The notes under the pieces: generated by a model
The model's database searches: none
Told to the model about the DNA's origin: nothing
Seen by the model: only the letters and a program-made list of their open reading frames with translations
Program-made: the position numbers and the translations under genes
Assembly: GCA_963819075.1 (NCBI GenBank)
Contig: CAWFUP010000002.1
Location: 620,001 to 684,000 of the forward strand
Length of the DNA stretch: 64,000 bases
Reading direction: 5' to 3'
Source: CAVQBJ01 sp963819075
GTDB taxonomy: Bacteria; Actinomycetota; Thermoleophilia; Solirubrobacterales; Solirubrobacteraceae
Part shown: piece after piece, positions 24,566 through 32,875 of the stretch
How positions within the stretch are numbered: position 1 is the first letter of the stretch
How the letters are laid out: the number at the start of each line of letters is the position of its first letter

Positions 24566-26032
24566 ATGTCCGCTTCCCGCTCGATACCCATTCCCACGGC
24601 GACCGTCACCGCGGTCGTCGTCGTGCCGCCGTTCGGCGAGCACCTCGCCGACTCGGTGCGCAGCGTGCTCGCCCAGGACTACCCCAGTGAGCGACTGGAG
24701 GTGATCGTCGTCGACGGCAGCGCACGCCCGCGCTCCGGCGAGCTGCTCGCCCGGTTGGGTCCGCGCGTCCGCCGCGTGGTCCCCTCGGGCGACGGAGTCG
24801 CGGCCATCGACCGCGCGATCGGGCAGGCGCGCGGCGACCTCGTCGCGCTGCAGTACGCCGAGGATCTGTGGACGCCGGACAAGCTGCGCCGGCAGGTCGC
24901 GCTCCTGCAGGCGCGCCCGGAGGTCGGGCTCGTGTTCGGCGACATGGCCGTCGTCGACGACGACGGCGTCGAGCTGTGTGCGTCCTACTGGGAGGCCTCG
25001 GGCATCACCCCGCACCGCGGGCGGCCGCTCGGCGCACTGATGCGCGGCAACTTCGTGCCGGCCGGCACGCTCGTCGTCCGCGCAAGCCTGCGCGACCGCT
25101 TCCTGCCGCTGGCCGAGCATCCGGGGTGCGAGGACTGGTGGATCGCCTCGCGCGTTGCCGAGGTGGCCGAGCTCGACTACGTGGCCGAGCCGGTGCTCCG
25201 CTTCCGGGGCTCGAGGCGCAACCTGCGCCTCGACGCTGCCGGCGGGATCGCCCAGCCCGACCGCCTGCACGAGCTGCCGCTGCGGCGCTGGCTGTTAACC
25301 CGTCTGCGCGCGGACGCGATCGCGCCCGTCGACCTGCTCGCGAGCTGTGAGCGCTTCGAGCACTGCGCGGTCGCCCTCGCCGGCGAGCGCGGCCTCCCGC
25401 TGTCGATCCTCGTCCCGGTGAGCGAACGCGACACCGCACTGGCCGCGGCCGCTGTGGCCCTCGGCCGGGCCGCGCTGCGCAGCGGCGACCTGCCCGCCGC
25501 CGCTCGCGCCGCGGCGCGCGCCTGCGGCCATGATCCGCGGCGCGAGGATGTGCGCCGGCTGCTCGATGGCGTGCGCGCCACGATCGCCCAGGAGGGCGCG
25601 CCCGCCGCCGACGACGGACCGCGAGGCGGGTGGGGACCGCCGTCGCGGCGATCCGCGCTGAAGCTGCGCTCGTTCGTGACGCTGGCCATCGCCGACGAGC
25701 TCGTTCGCGAGCCCGAGCTGCTGCGCGCCTACGGGGACGCGTTCGACGACGACGACGATGCGAGCCTGCTGATGGTCCTCGACGGTGCCGCCCCGGCGAT
25801 GGTGCAGCAACTCGTCAGCGCCGTCGTCCACGCCGGGCTCGACTCCGAGACGAGCCCCGACCTCGTCGCGACCGTCGCGCCGGACGGGCTGGTGCCGGGC
25901 GCGCTCGTGCGCCGCGCCGGTGCGCTGCTGTCGTTGCACGAGCACGAGGGCGCGCTCGGCGAGCTGCCGCGCGTCGACGCCGAATCGGTCGGACGGCTGC
26001 GCACGTGGATCGACGGCGAAGGCGCCGCATGA
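24566..26032 (+). CDS. Family 2 glycosyltransferase
   Basis: The product is 488 residues. An N-terminal GT-A domain (about 10-230) opens with TVTAVVVVPPFGEHLADSVR and contains VIVVDGSARP and the acidic site YAED near residues 94-97. It continues with GDMAVVDDDG and an EDWW motif near 190. The C-terminal half (about 250-488) is Ala/Arg-rich, helical and unassigned. It would transfer a nucleotide-sugar moiety to an unknown acceptor. The first gene after flagellin and coupled to the next glycosyltransferase (ATGA overlap), it is a good candidate for flagellin or surface glycosylation. AGGAG lies 15 bases before the chosen ATG, a loose fit. Confidence 0.8.
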   Translation: MSASRSIPIPTATVTAVVVVPPFGEHLADSVRSVLAQDYPSERLEVIVVDGSARPRSGELLARLGPRVRRVVPSGDGVAAIDRAIGQARGDLVALQYAEDLWTPDKLRRQVALLQARPEVGLVFGDMAVVDDDGVELCASYWEASGITPHRGRPLGALMRGNFVPAGTLVVRASLRDRFLPLAEHPGCEDWWIASRVAEVAELDYVAEPVLRFRGSRRNLRLDAAGGIAQPDRLHELPLRRWLLTRLRADAIAPVDLLASCERFEHCAVALAGERGLPLSILVPVSERDTALAAAAVALGRAALRSGDLPAAARAAARACGHDPRREDVRRLLDGVRATIAQEGAPAADDGPRGGWGPPSRRSALKLRSFVTLAIADELVREPELLRAYGDAFDDDDDASLLMVLDGAAPAMVQQLVSAVVHAGLDSETSPDLVATVAPDGLVPGALVRRAGALLSLHEHEGALGELPRVDAESVGRLRTWIDGEGAA

Positions 26033-29000
26033 GCTCGGCCAGCGCGTCGCCGCGCGTCACCCTGGGGATCGCGACCTACAACCGCGATACGTACCTCGCC
26101 GAGGCGATCGCGAGCTGCCTGACCCAGGACTACGACGACTTCGAGGTGCTCGTCGTGGTGGACGGGTCGACGAATCCGGCGATCGACGAGCTGATCGCGT
26201 CTGTGGCGCATCCGCGCCTGCGCGTCGTGCGCCACGAGCGCAATCTCGGCATCGCCGCGGCGTACAACACGTTCGTGCGCGAGGGCCGCGGCGAGCTCAT
26301 CGCCATGCTCGGCGACGACGACGTCTGCCTCCCCGATCGGCTGAGCCGCCAGGTCGCGATCTTCGACCGCTTCCCGGACACCGGCGTCGTGCACGGCGAC
26401 GCGACGGTCATCGACGCACGCGGTGCCGTGACCGGCCCGTGGAGCAGCCAGGACTTCACGCCCGCGGCGCTCATGCAGTCCTTCCTGCGCGACCACAACC
26501 ACCTCGTCGACCCGACGCGGATGGTGCATCGGCGCGTGTACGACGCCGTCGGCGGCTACGGCGATGCGTATCCGCTCGCCAACGACTTCGACTTCTGGCT
26601 GCGCGCGGCGCCGCGCTTCCGCTTCCGCCACTGCGCCGGCGGCCCGCTCGTCAAGGTCCGTCGCCACGAGAGCAACACCTCCGACGAGACGGCGCGGGCG
26701 CGGGAGATCGACGACGTCACGCGTGCCTTGGCCGCGGCGATCGAGCGCCACTCGCTCCGCGAGCTCGTGCCCGATCTCGACTGGGCGGTGCTCGAGGAGG
26801 CCGAGGGCGAGCGCCAGGCGCTCCTGCGCCTCGCCGAGCGCTTCGAAGCCCGACAGCTGCCGCTGCCCGAGCTCGCGCGGCGCATGCGCGAGCGCGCCCG
26901 CGCGTATCCGGCGCCCGCCGCGCGGCGGCCCGGGTCGCGCGGCAAGCGGCTGGTGATGACCTCGTTCGGCTGGAACGACAGCGGTGGCGGCACGACCGTG
27001 CCGCGGCTCGCCGCGAAGGAGCTCGCGCGTCGCGGCTGGGACGTCACCGTCTTCCACGCAGCGGTGGCGCGGACCTCGAGCGGGCGCCCCTACGAGCTGC
27101 GCGAGTGGGAGGAGGACGGCGTCGCGCTCGTCGGCGTGCACAACCGCCCGAGCGCACTATTCGACGCCGGCGCGCCCGAGCGCGAGCTCGACGACCCGGC
27201 GATCAGCACCGCGTTCGGCGCGCTGCTCGACCGCGCCGCCCCGGACGTCGTGCACTTCCACAACCTGCACAACCTCGGTGCGTCGCTGTTCGACCACGCT
27301 GCCGCGCGCGGTCTGCCCGCCTACTTCTCCACGCACAACTACTGGCTCGTGTGTCCGCGCGTGTACCTGCTCGACGGCCACGGCCGCATCTGCGCCGGGC
27401 CCGGCGATCGCGGTGGGGATTGCGCGGCCTGCGTCGGCGGCCACGACACGGACGCCTATCGCCGGCGCCTGGCCGAGATCCGCGCGCGCGCCACGCGGTC
27501 GCTCACCGCCGTGCTCGCGGTCTCCGACGCGATGCGTCATACGCTCACCGCCGAGGGCTACCCGCCGGAGCTCATCGACGTCGTCCGCCAGGCGATGCCC
27601 ATGGAGCAGGAGATCTGGAACAAGGTGGGCCGCGACCGATCGCCTGGGCGCGTGGGCGAGGAGCTGACCGTCGGCTTCCTCGGTTCGGCCTATCCGCATA
27701 AGGGCCCTCAACTGCTCGTACAGGCCGCGCAGCGCACGGACGCGCGGGTGCGCGTGCTCATCCACGGCGAGGTCCCGCCGCCCTTCGCCGAGCAGCTCGA
27801 GGGGCTCGACCGGCGTGGGGTCGTCGAGCTGTGCGGCGCCTTCGCGCCGAGCGAGATCGCCGGCCTGCTGCGGGGTGTCGACGTGGCCGCGCTGCCCTCG
27901 ATGTGGTGGGATTGCGCGCCGCTGGCCGCCGCCGAGTGCCGGGCCGCCCGCGTGCCGCTCGTCGTGCCGCGTCTCGGCGGTCTGCCCGAGGCGGTGCAGG
28001 ACGGGGTCGACGGGCTCACCTTCGACGGTCTCGACGTGGACGACCTGGCGCGTCAGCTCGACCGGCTCGCCGACGAACCCGGGCTGCTCGAGCGGCTGCA
28101 GGACGGGATTGCGCCGCCGCGGTCCTTTACCCACTACATCGACGAGCTCGAGGCGTACTACGCCGGTGGGCGCCCATGCAGGGCCGGCAAGGATGACCCG
28201 CGACCCCCGGCCGTGCGCTGGGTCGGCGAGCACGGCCAGGCGGTCAGCCTCTCGATCATCAACGGCGAGGTCGGCTCGCGCCTGCCGGGCCCGGTCCAGT
28301 ACGTCGAGCGCGATGGCGCGCCGGTGCCGGGCAGCCCGCCGCTGCCCCACGTCGCCGACGTCGAGGTCCGCCACCAGTGGCCTCCCGACCTGAGCCCGGC
28401 CTCCGGCGGTCGCCTCGCGGTCATCCAGCCGTGGGAGTTCGGCGCGATCCCAACCGACTGGGTCGCTCCGCTGCGCGAGAACGTCGACGAGCTGTGGGTT
28501 CCGAGCGAATTCGTGCGGCGGATGTACCTCGGAGCTGGGCTCGACGAGCGTCAAGTGGTGACGATCCCCAATGGTGTCGATCTCGAGCGGTTCTCACCGG
28601 AGGGCGCGCGGTCCGAGCTCGATGGCGCGACGGGCCTTCGCTTCCTGTTCGTCGGCGGGCTCATCTGGCGCAAGGGCCACGACGTCCTCCTGGCGGCCTG
28701 GCGCCGGGCGTTCGCCGGGCGCGACGACGTGACGCTCGTCGTCAAAGACGTCGGCGTCGGCGGGGTGTACCGCAACGGCGACCGCGACGACATGCGCGCC
28801 TACGCCGCCGCGGGCGAGCTCCCGCGGGTGCAGCTCATCGAGGACGAGCTCTCGGGCGAGGAGCTCGCCGCGCTCTATCGCGCGTGTGACCTGCTCGTGC
28901 ATCCGTACCGCGGCGAGGGCTTCGCCATGCCGGTGCTCGAGGCGATGGCCTGCGGTCTGCCGGTCGTGGTGACCGACGGCGGCCCGACCGACGAGTTCTG

Positions 29001-29727
29001 CCCGCCGCAGGCCGGCTGGCGGATACGTGCGTCGCGCGCCCCGTTCCCCTCCGACCACGTCGACGCGCTCGCCACGCTGGGACGGCCGTGGGTGCTCGAG
29101 CCCGACGCCGATCATCTCGCCGAGTGCCTGCTGGCGGCGGCCGCCGACCCGCAAGAGCGCGCGCGGCGCGGCCTGGCCGCCCGTGAGGCCGCCGCGGCGC
29201 TGTCGTGGGACGCGGTGGCCGCTCGTTATGCGGCGCGCGTGCAGGCGCTCGCGGCCCAGACGCCGCTGGTCGCCGGGCCGGCCTCGCCCGAGCCGCTCCC
29301 GCTGAGCGGGGAATACGCGCTGCGCGTCCTGGCGACGCCGGCCTGGCGCGGCGCGGATCGCCTCGGCGAGCTGCTCGCGCAGTGGACCGCGCACACGACG
29401 CGCGAGGACCGTGCGTGCCTATACCTGCTTGCCGACCCGCTCGTGGACGGCGACCCCGCGGCGCTCGAGGCCCGCGTGCTCGCGGCCGCCGGCGCGGGCG
29501 GCGCCGACATCGACGCGGGCGCGGACATCGACGTGCTCATGGAGCCGATGCGCGCCGAGCGCGACGCGCGCCTGCACGCGAGCGTCGACGCGTATGTACC
29601 GCTGCACGGCGCGTGCGCGGGGCATCAGCGCCTCGCGGCCGCCGCGGGGAACGAGCCGCTGTCGCTCGACGACGGCTCGGTGGCTCGGGCGGTCGAGCGG
29701 CTCGGCCGGGTCGTTCGCGTGGCGTAG
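26029..29727 (+). CDS. Three-domain glycosyltransferase (GT2-GT4-GT4)
   Basis: The product is 1232 residues. Residues 1-305 form a GT2 domain (VTLGIATYNRDTYLAEAIAS, VVVDGS, MLGDDDVCLPDR). About 305-720 form a GT-B fold glycosyltransferase (KRLVMTSFGWNDSGGGTT; PSMWWDCAPLAAAECRAARV near 622). About 730-1080 form a second GT-B domain with the EX7E-type signature GEGFAMPVLEAMACGLPVVV near 960. The last 140 residues look like a partial extra domain. One polypeptide could add several sugars in order. It overlaps the preceding glycosyltransferase (ATGA). Flagellin glycosylation is inferred from position only. Confidence 0.85.
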   Translation: MSSASASPRVTLGIATYNRDTYLAEAIASCLTQDYDDFEVLVVVDGSTNPAIDELIASVAHPRLRVVRHERNLGIAAAYNTFVREGRGELIAMLGDDDVCLPDRLSRQVAIFDRFPDTGVVHGDATVIDARGAVTGPWSSQDFTPAALMQSFLRDHNHLVDPTRMVHRRVYDAVGGYGDAYPLANDFDFWLRAAPRFRFRHCAGGPLVKVRRHESNTSDETARAREIDDVTRALAAAIERHSLRELVPDLDWAVLEEAEGERQALLRLAERFEARQLPLPELARRMRERARAYPAPAARRPGSRGKRLVMTSFGWNDSGGGTTVPRLAAKELARRGWDVTVFHAAVARTSSGRPYELREWEEDGVALVGVHNRPSALFDAGAPERELDDPAISTAFGALLDRAAPDVVHFHNLHNLGASLFDHAAARGLPAYFSTHNYWLVCPRVYLLDGHGRICAGPGDRGGDCAACVGGHDTDAYRRRLAEIRARATRSLTAVLAVSDAMRHTLTAEGYPPELIDVVRQAMPMEQEIWNKVGRDRSPGRVGEELTVGFLGSAYPHKGPQLLVQAAQRTDARVRVLIHGEVPPPFAEQLEGLDRRGVVELCGAFAPSEIAGLLRGVDVAALPSMWWDCAPLAAAECRAARVPLVVPRLGGLPEAVQDGVDGLTFDGLDVDDLARQLDRLADEPGLLERLQDGIAPPRSFTHYIDELEAYYAGGRPCRAGKDDPRPPAVRWVGEHGQAVSLSIINGEVGSRLPGPVQYVERDGAPVPGSPPLPHVADVEVRHQWPPDLSPASGGRLAVIQPWEFGAIPTDWVAPLRENVDELWVPSEFVRRMYLGAGLDERQVVTIPNGVDLERFSPEGARSELDGATGLRFLFVGGLIWRKGHDVLLAAWRRAFAGRDDVTLVVKDVGVGGVYRNGDRDDMRAYAAAGELPRVQLIEDELSGEELAALYRACDLLVHPYRGEGFAMPVLEAMACGLPVVVTDGGPTDEFCPPQAGWRIRASRAPFPSDHVDALATLGRPWVLEPDADHLAECLLAAAADPQERARRGLAAREAAAALSWDAVAARYAARVQALAAQTPLVAGPASPEPLPLSGEYALRVLATPAWRGADRLGELLAQWTAHTTREDRACLYLLADPLVDGDPAALEARVLAAAGAGGADIDAGADIDVLMEPMRAERDARLHASVDAYVPLHGACAGHQRLAAAAGNEPLSLDDGSVARAVERLGRVVRVA

Positions 29728-29817
29728 GGGTGGGGCGTACGCAGACGGTGTGAACTATTCATACCTTCTACGTACACGTCGTCTCGCGCGCCGGCCCGCT
29801 ACAACGTGGAGGAGCGC

Positions 29818-30810
29818 ATGGCCACGACCGAGCGAACCCCGATGGCGGATGACCAGGCCGACCCGACGGCCGTCATCCGCACCATCGAGTTGACGAAGGT
29901 CTACGAGGGCACCGACTTCCGGGCCGTCGACGAGCTCAGCCTCGACGTGCGGGCCGGCGAGATCTTCGGGCTGCTCGGGCCCAACGGGGCCGGCAAGACG
30001 ACGACGGCGGGGATGCTGACGACCCGAGTCATCCCGACGTCCGGGCAGGCGTTCATCGGTCCCGTCGACGTCGTCGGATCGCCGACGCTGGTCAAGCAGC
30101 TCATCGGCGTCGTCTCCCAGCAGAACACGCTCGACCGGCAGCTCACCGTCTGGGAGAACCTCTTCTTCCACGGTCGGCTGTTCGGGATGCCGCTGCAGGA
30201 CTGCCGGCGAGCCGCCGACGAGCTGCTCGAGCGCTTCCAGCTGACCAAGTGGGCGAAGGCGTCGGTGTTCGCGCTCTCGGGCGGGATGGCGCAGCGGCTG
30301 ATGGTGGCCCGCGCGATCATGCATCGTCCCGCCGTGCTGTTCCTCGACGAGCCGACGGCCGGCCTCGATCCCCAGGGGCGTCTCGGGTTGTGGGAGCTGC
30401 TCGGCGAGCTCAACGGCGACGGTCAGACGATCATGCTCACCACGCATTACATGGAGGAGGCCGACCAGCTCTGCCACCGCGTGGCGATCATGGACCACGG
30501 ACGCATCCTCGCGCTCGACACGCCGGCCGCGCTCAAGCAGTCCGTCGACGCCGACACGATCGTCCTGGTGAAGGCGAGCGGCGAGCCACGCGAGCTCGCC
30601 GCCGTCCTGGAGCGCGAGGTGGAGGGCATCACCCACAGCCGCATCGTCACCGACGGCGTCGAGCTGCACGCGCGCGGAGCGACGCGGCTCGTGGCGAGCA
30701 TCGTCGCCGCCGCCGAGCGGGGCGGCTTCGCGGTGGCCGATCTTTCGGTCTCCGAGCCAAGCCTGGAGACGGTGTTCATCAACCTCACCGGCAAGGAGCT
30801 GCGCGACTGA
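29818..30810 (+). CDS. ABC-2 type exporter, ATP-binding subunit (DrrA-like)
   Basis: The product is 330 residues, cytoplasmic, and energises the membrane partner encoded next. Walker A is GPNGAGKTTT near residue 51, the ABC signature LSGGM near 150, and Walker B is LFLDEPTAGLDP. The switch region is TTHYMEEAD. The C-terminal extension of about 85 residues matches the DrrA/NodI-type drug and polysaccharide exporters. GGAGGAG lies five bases before the ATG. The 3' end overlaps the permease gene (TGATG). The substrate cannot be told. Confidence 0.9.
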   Translation: MATTERTPMADDQADPTAVIRTIELTKVYEGTDFRAVDELSLDVRAGEIFGLLGPNGAGKTTTAGMLTTRVIPTSGQAFIGPVDVVGSPTLVKQLIGVVSQQNTLDRQLTVWENLFFHGRLFGMPLQDCRRAADELLERFQLTKWAKASVFALSGGMAQRLMVARAIMHRPAVLFLDEPTAGLDPQGRLGLWELLGELNGDGQTIMLTTHYMEEADQLCHRVAIMDHGRILALDTPAALKQSVDADTIVLVKASGEPRELAAVLEREVEGITHSRIVTDGVELHARGATRLVASIVAAAERGGFAVADLSVSEPSLETVFINLTGKELRD

Positions 30811-31697
30811 TGGCGAGCACGGCTGCACCGAGCGGCAAGGCACACGAGCGGATCGCGATCACCCCGAGCCGCTCGGCCTTCGCGTCGAGCCGCACCGCGC
30901 TCGGCGCGCTCGTGCAGCGCGACCTCGTCGTGCTGCGCAAGCACTGGATCGAGTTCGTCGTGCGGGTCATCATCCAGCCCTTCCTGCTCGTGTTCGTGTT
31001 CCTGTACGTGTTCCCGAGCATCGGCCAGGGGATCGGGGGCGGGAGCAGCCCGGCCGCGGAGTCCGCGTTCGCGACGATCCTCGTCGCCGGCGTCGTCGGC
31101 ATCTCGATCATGTTCCAGGGGATCCAGGCCGTCGCGCTGCAGCTCTCGCAGGAGTTCGGCTACACGCGCGAGATCGAGGACCGCGTGCAGGCGCCATGCC
31201 CGATCTGGCTCGTCGCCCTCTCGAAGGTCCTGTCCGGGGCCGTGCAGGGGCTGCTGGCGGCGCTCATCGTGTTCCCGATCGCGGCGCTCGTGCATGCGAA
31301 GGGGGTCGAGGCGCACCTGTCGATCCACTGGTGGGTGGTCATCACGCTCATCCCGCTCGCCTGCGTCGCGATGAGCTCGCTCGGGCTGCTGCTCGGGACG
31401 ATCTTCGAGCCGCGCAACATCGGCCTGATGTTCGGCTTCATCGTGCTCCCGCTCACCTTCCTCGGCGGGACGTACTACGCGTGGTCGCGCCTTGCTCCCG
31501 TTCAGGTCGACGGGTTCCATTGGCTGCAGACGCTCGTGCTCGTCAACCCGCTCATCTACGTCACCGAGGGGATGCGCGCCGGTCTCACGCATGCGCCGCA
31601 TATGCACCTCTACGTCATCTATCCGGTGCTGCTCGCGTTCTGCGTCGTGTTCCTGGCCCTCGGCCTGCGCAGCTTCCGCGGTCGCGTCCTGTCCTAG
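30810..31697 (+). CDS. ABC-2 type exporter, permease subunit
   Basis: The product is 295 residues with about six membrane segments. A basic N-terminal tail is followed by RDLVVLRKHWIEFVVRVIIQ and the ABC-2 membrane domain with GTYYAWSRLAPVQ and NPLIYVTEGMRAG before the last helix. This layout is typical of DrrB/NodJ-type permeases. It is translationally coupled to the ATPase gene. The pair could export a lipid, drug or glycan carrier. The glycosyltransferases just upstream make a glycan link possible, but that is inference. Confidence 0.88.
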   Translation: MASTAAPSGKAHERIAITPSRSAFASSRTALGALVQRDLVVLRKHWIEFVVRVIIQPFLLVFVFLYVFPSIGQGIGGGSSPAAESAFATILVAGVVGISIMFQGIQAVALQLSQEFGYTREIEDRVQAPCPIWLVALSKVLSGAVQGLLAALIVFPIAALVHAKGVEAHLSIHWWVVITLIPLACVAMSSLGLLLGTIFEPRNIGLMFGFIVLPLTFLGGTYYAWSRLAPVQVDGFHWLQTLVLVNPLIYVTEGMRAGLTHAPHMHLYVIYPVLLAFCVVFLALGLRSFRGRVLS

Positions 31698-31741
31698 ACG
31701 GCGGCCACGTCCCGTCCGCGCGGCGGTCTACCGTGCCGGAC

Positions 31742-32735
31742 ATGGCGGTAAGGGACTTCAGCGACGGCGCGGAGATCGACCAGGTCCTCCTCATCCGTGA
31801 GGTCGAGCGCCGCCAGCGACGCGACGGCGGCGACTACCTGCGGCTCGCGCTCGGGGATCGCACGGGCGCCGTCACGGCGATGGTCTGGGACGACGTGGTG
31901 ACGGCCGCCGAGCTGCTGGTGGCCGGCGGGGCGGCGCGTGTCGTCGGGCGCTACACGGTACATCCGCGGTTCGGGCCGCAGATCACCCTTCGCGGCATCA
32001 CACCCGCGGAGGAGGGCAGCTACTCGACTCGCGGAGCTCCTCGACGGACCGCGGCACCCGGCCGACCACATGGAGAGCGACCTGCGCGAGCTGCTGGCGA
32101 CGGTGCGCGAGCCATATCTGAGCGAGCTGCTGGCCCGCGTCTTCGGCCCCGGTTCGCCGCTGTGGGAGGCCTACCGCCTCGCCCCGGCGGCCAAGCACTA
32201 TCACCAGGCCTACCGCCACGGCCTGCTCGAGCACAGCCTCGGCGTCGCCCAGGCGGTGAGCGCGATCTCGGCCACCTTCGGCGGCATCGACCGCGACGTC
32301 GCGGTGACCGGGGCGCTGCTGCACGACATCGGAAAGCTCGACGCGTACACGCGCGAGGAGCCTCACATCGATCTCACCGATCTCGGCCGGCTACATGGCG
32401 AGATCGCGCTCGGCTACTACCGCATCCGCCGCGAGATGGAGGACATCGACGGGTTCCCGCCGGCCCTCGCTCAGGCCGTACTGCACATCATCCTCTCCCA
32501 CCACGGCTCACTCGAGCACGGCAGTCCGGTCGTGCCGTGCACGCGCGAGGCCACCCTTGTGCACATGATCGACAACCTCGGCGGTCGCCTTGGGAGCTTC
32601 GACCGCCTCGAGAAGGAGCTCCCCGCCGGTGCGCACTGGTCGGGCTTCGACCGGGCGATCGGGGCCGGGGCCTACTTCGGCGCCCGCGACGCCGCGGTGG
32701 CCGCACCGGACGCTGACGAGCGCGAGGCGGCCTAG
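31742..32735 (+). CDS. YhaM-like OB-HD protein, apparent +1 frameshift
   Basis: The first frame, from the ATG at 31742, encodes a nucleic-acid-binding OB domain (YLRLALGDRTGAVTAMVWDD, FGPQITLRGITPAEEGSYS). The +1 frame then supplies the HD phosphohydrolase domain (AELLDGP, HYHQAYRHGLLEHSLGVA, ALLHDIGKLDAYT) to the stop at 32735. The join falls at about 32,020-32,035, with no homopolymer there. OB-HD proteins of this kind are 3'-5' exoribonucleases in Bacillus. A paralogue with the same two domains in one frame lies at 62678. Sequencing error or recent mutation is likely. TACCGT lies seven bases before the ATG (leaderless-type start). Confidence 0.72.
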
Positions 32736-32875
32736 ACCCGGGCTGTGCCGCCGCCCGGGGCGGGCGCGGTGGGCCGCCCGCTGCCCCTGCTGGCAAAACG
32801 TCGCAAATTCCGGTTGCCTGATCGGCCGGGCGAAGACGTCCCTCGCCGCCGGGTTCTATCGTTGCGGGGGCGCCC

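Noticed and set aside
31742..32735. Two separate genes, an OB protein and an HD protein
   Set aside because: The OB frame runs on without a stop across the HD gene, the first HD-frame ATG (32070) would cut conserved residues, and the paralogue at 62678 has both domains in one chain.
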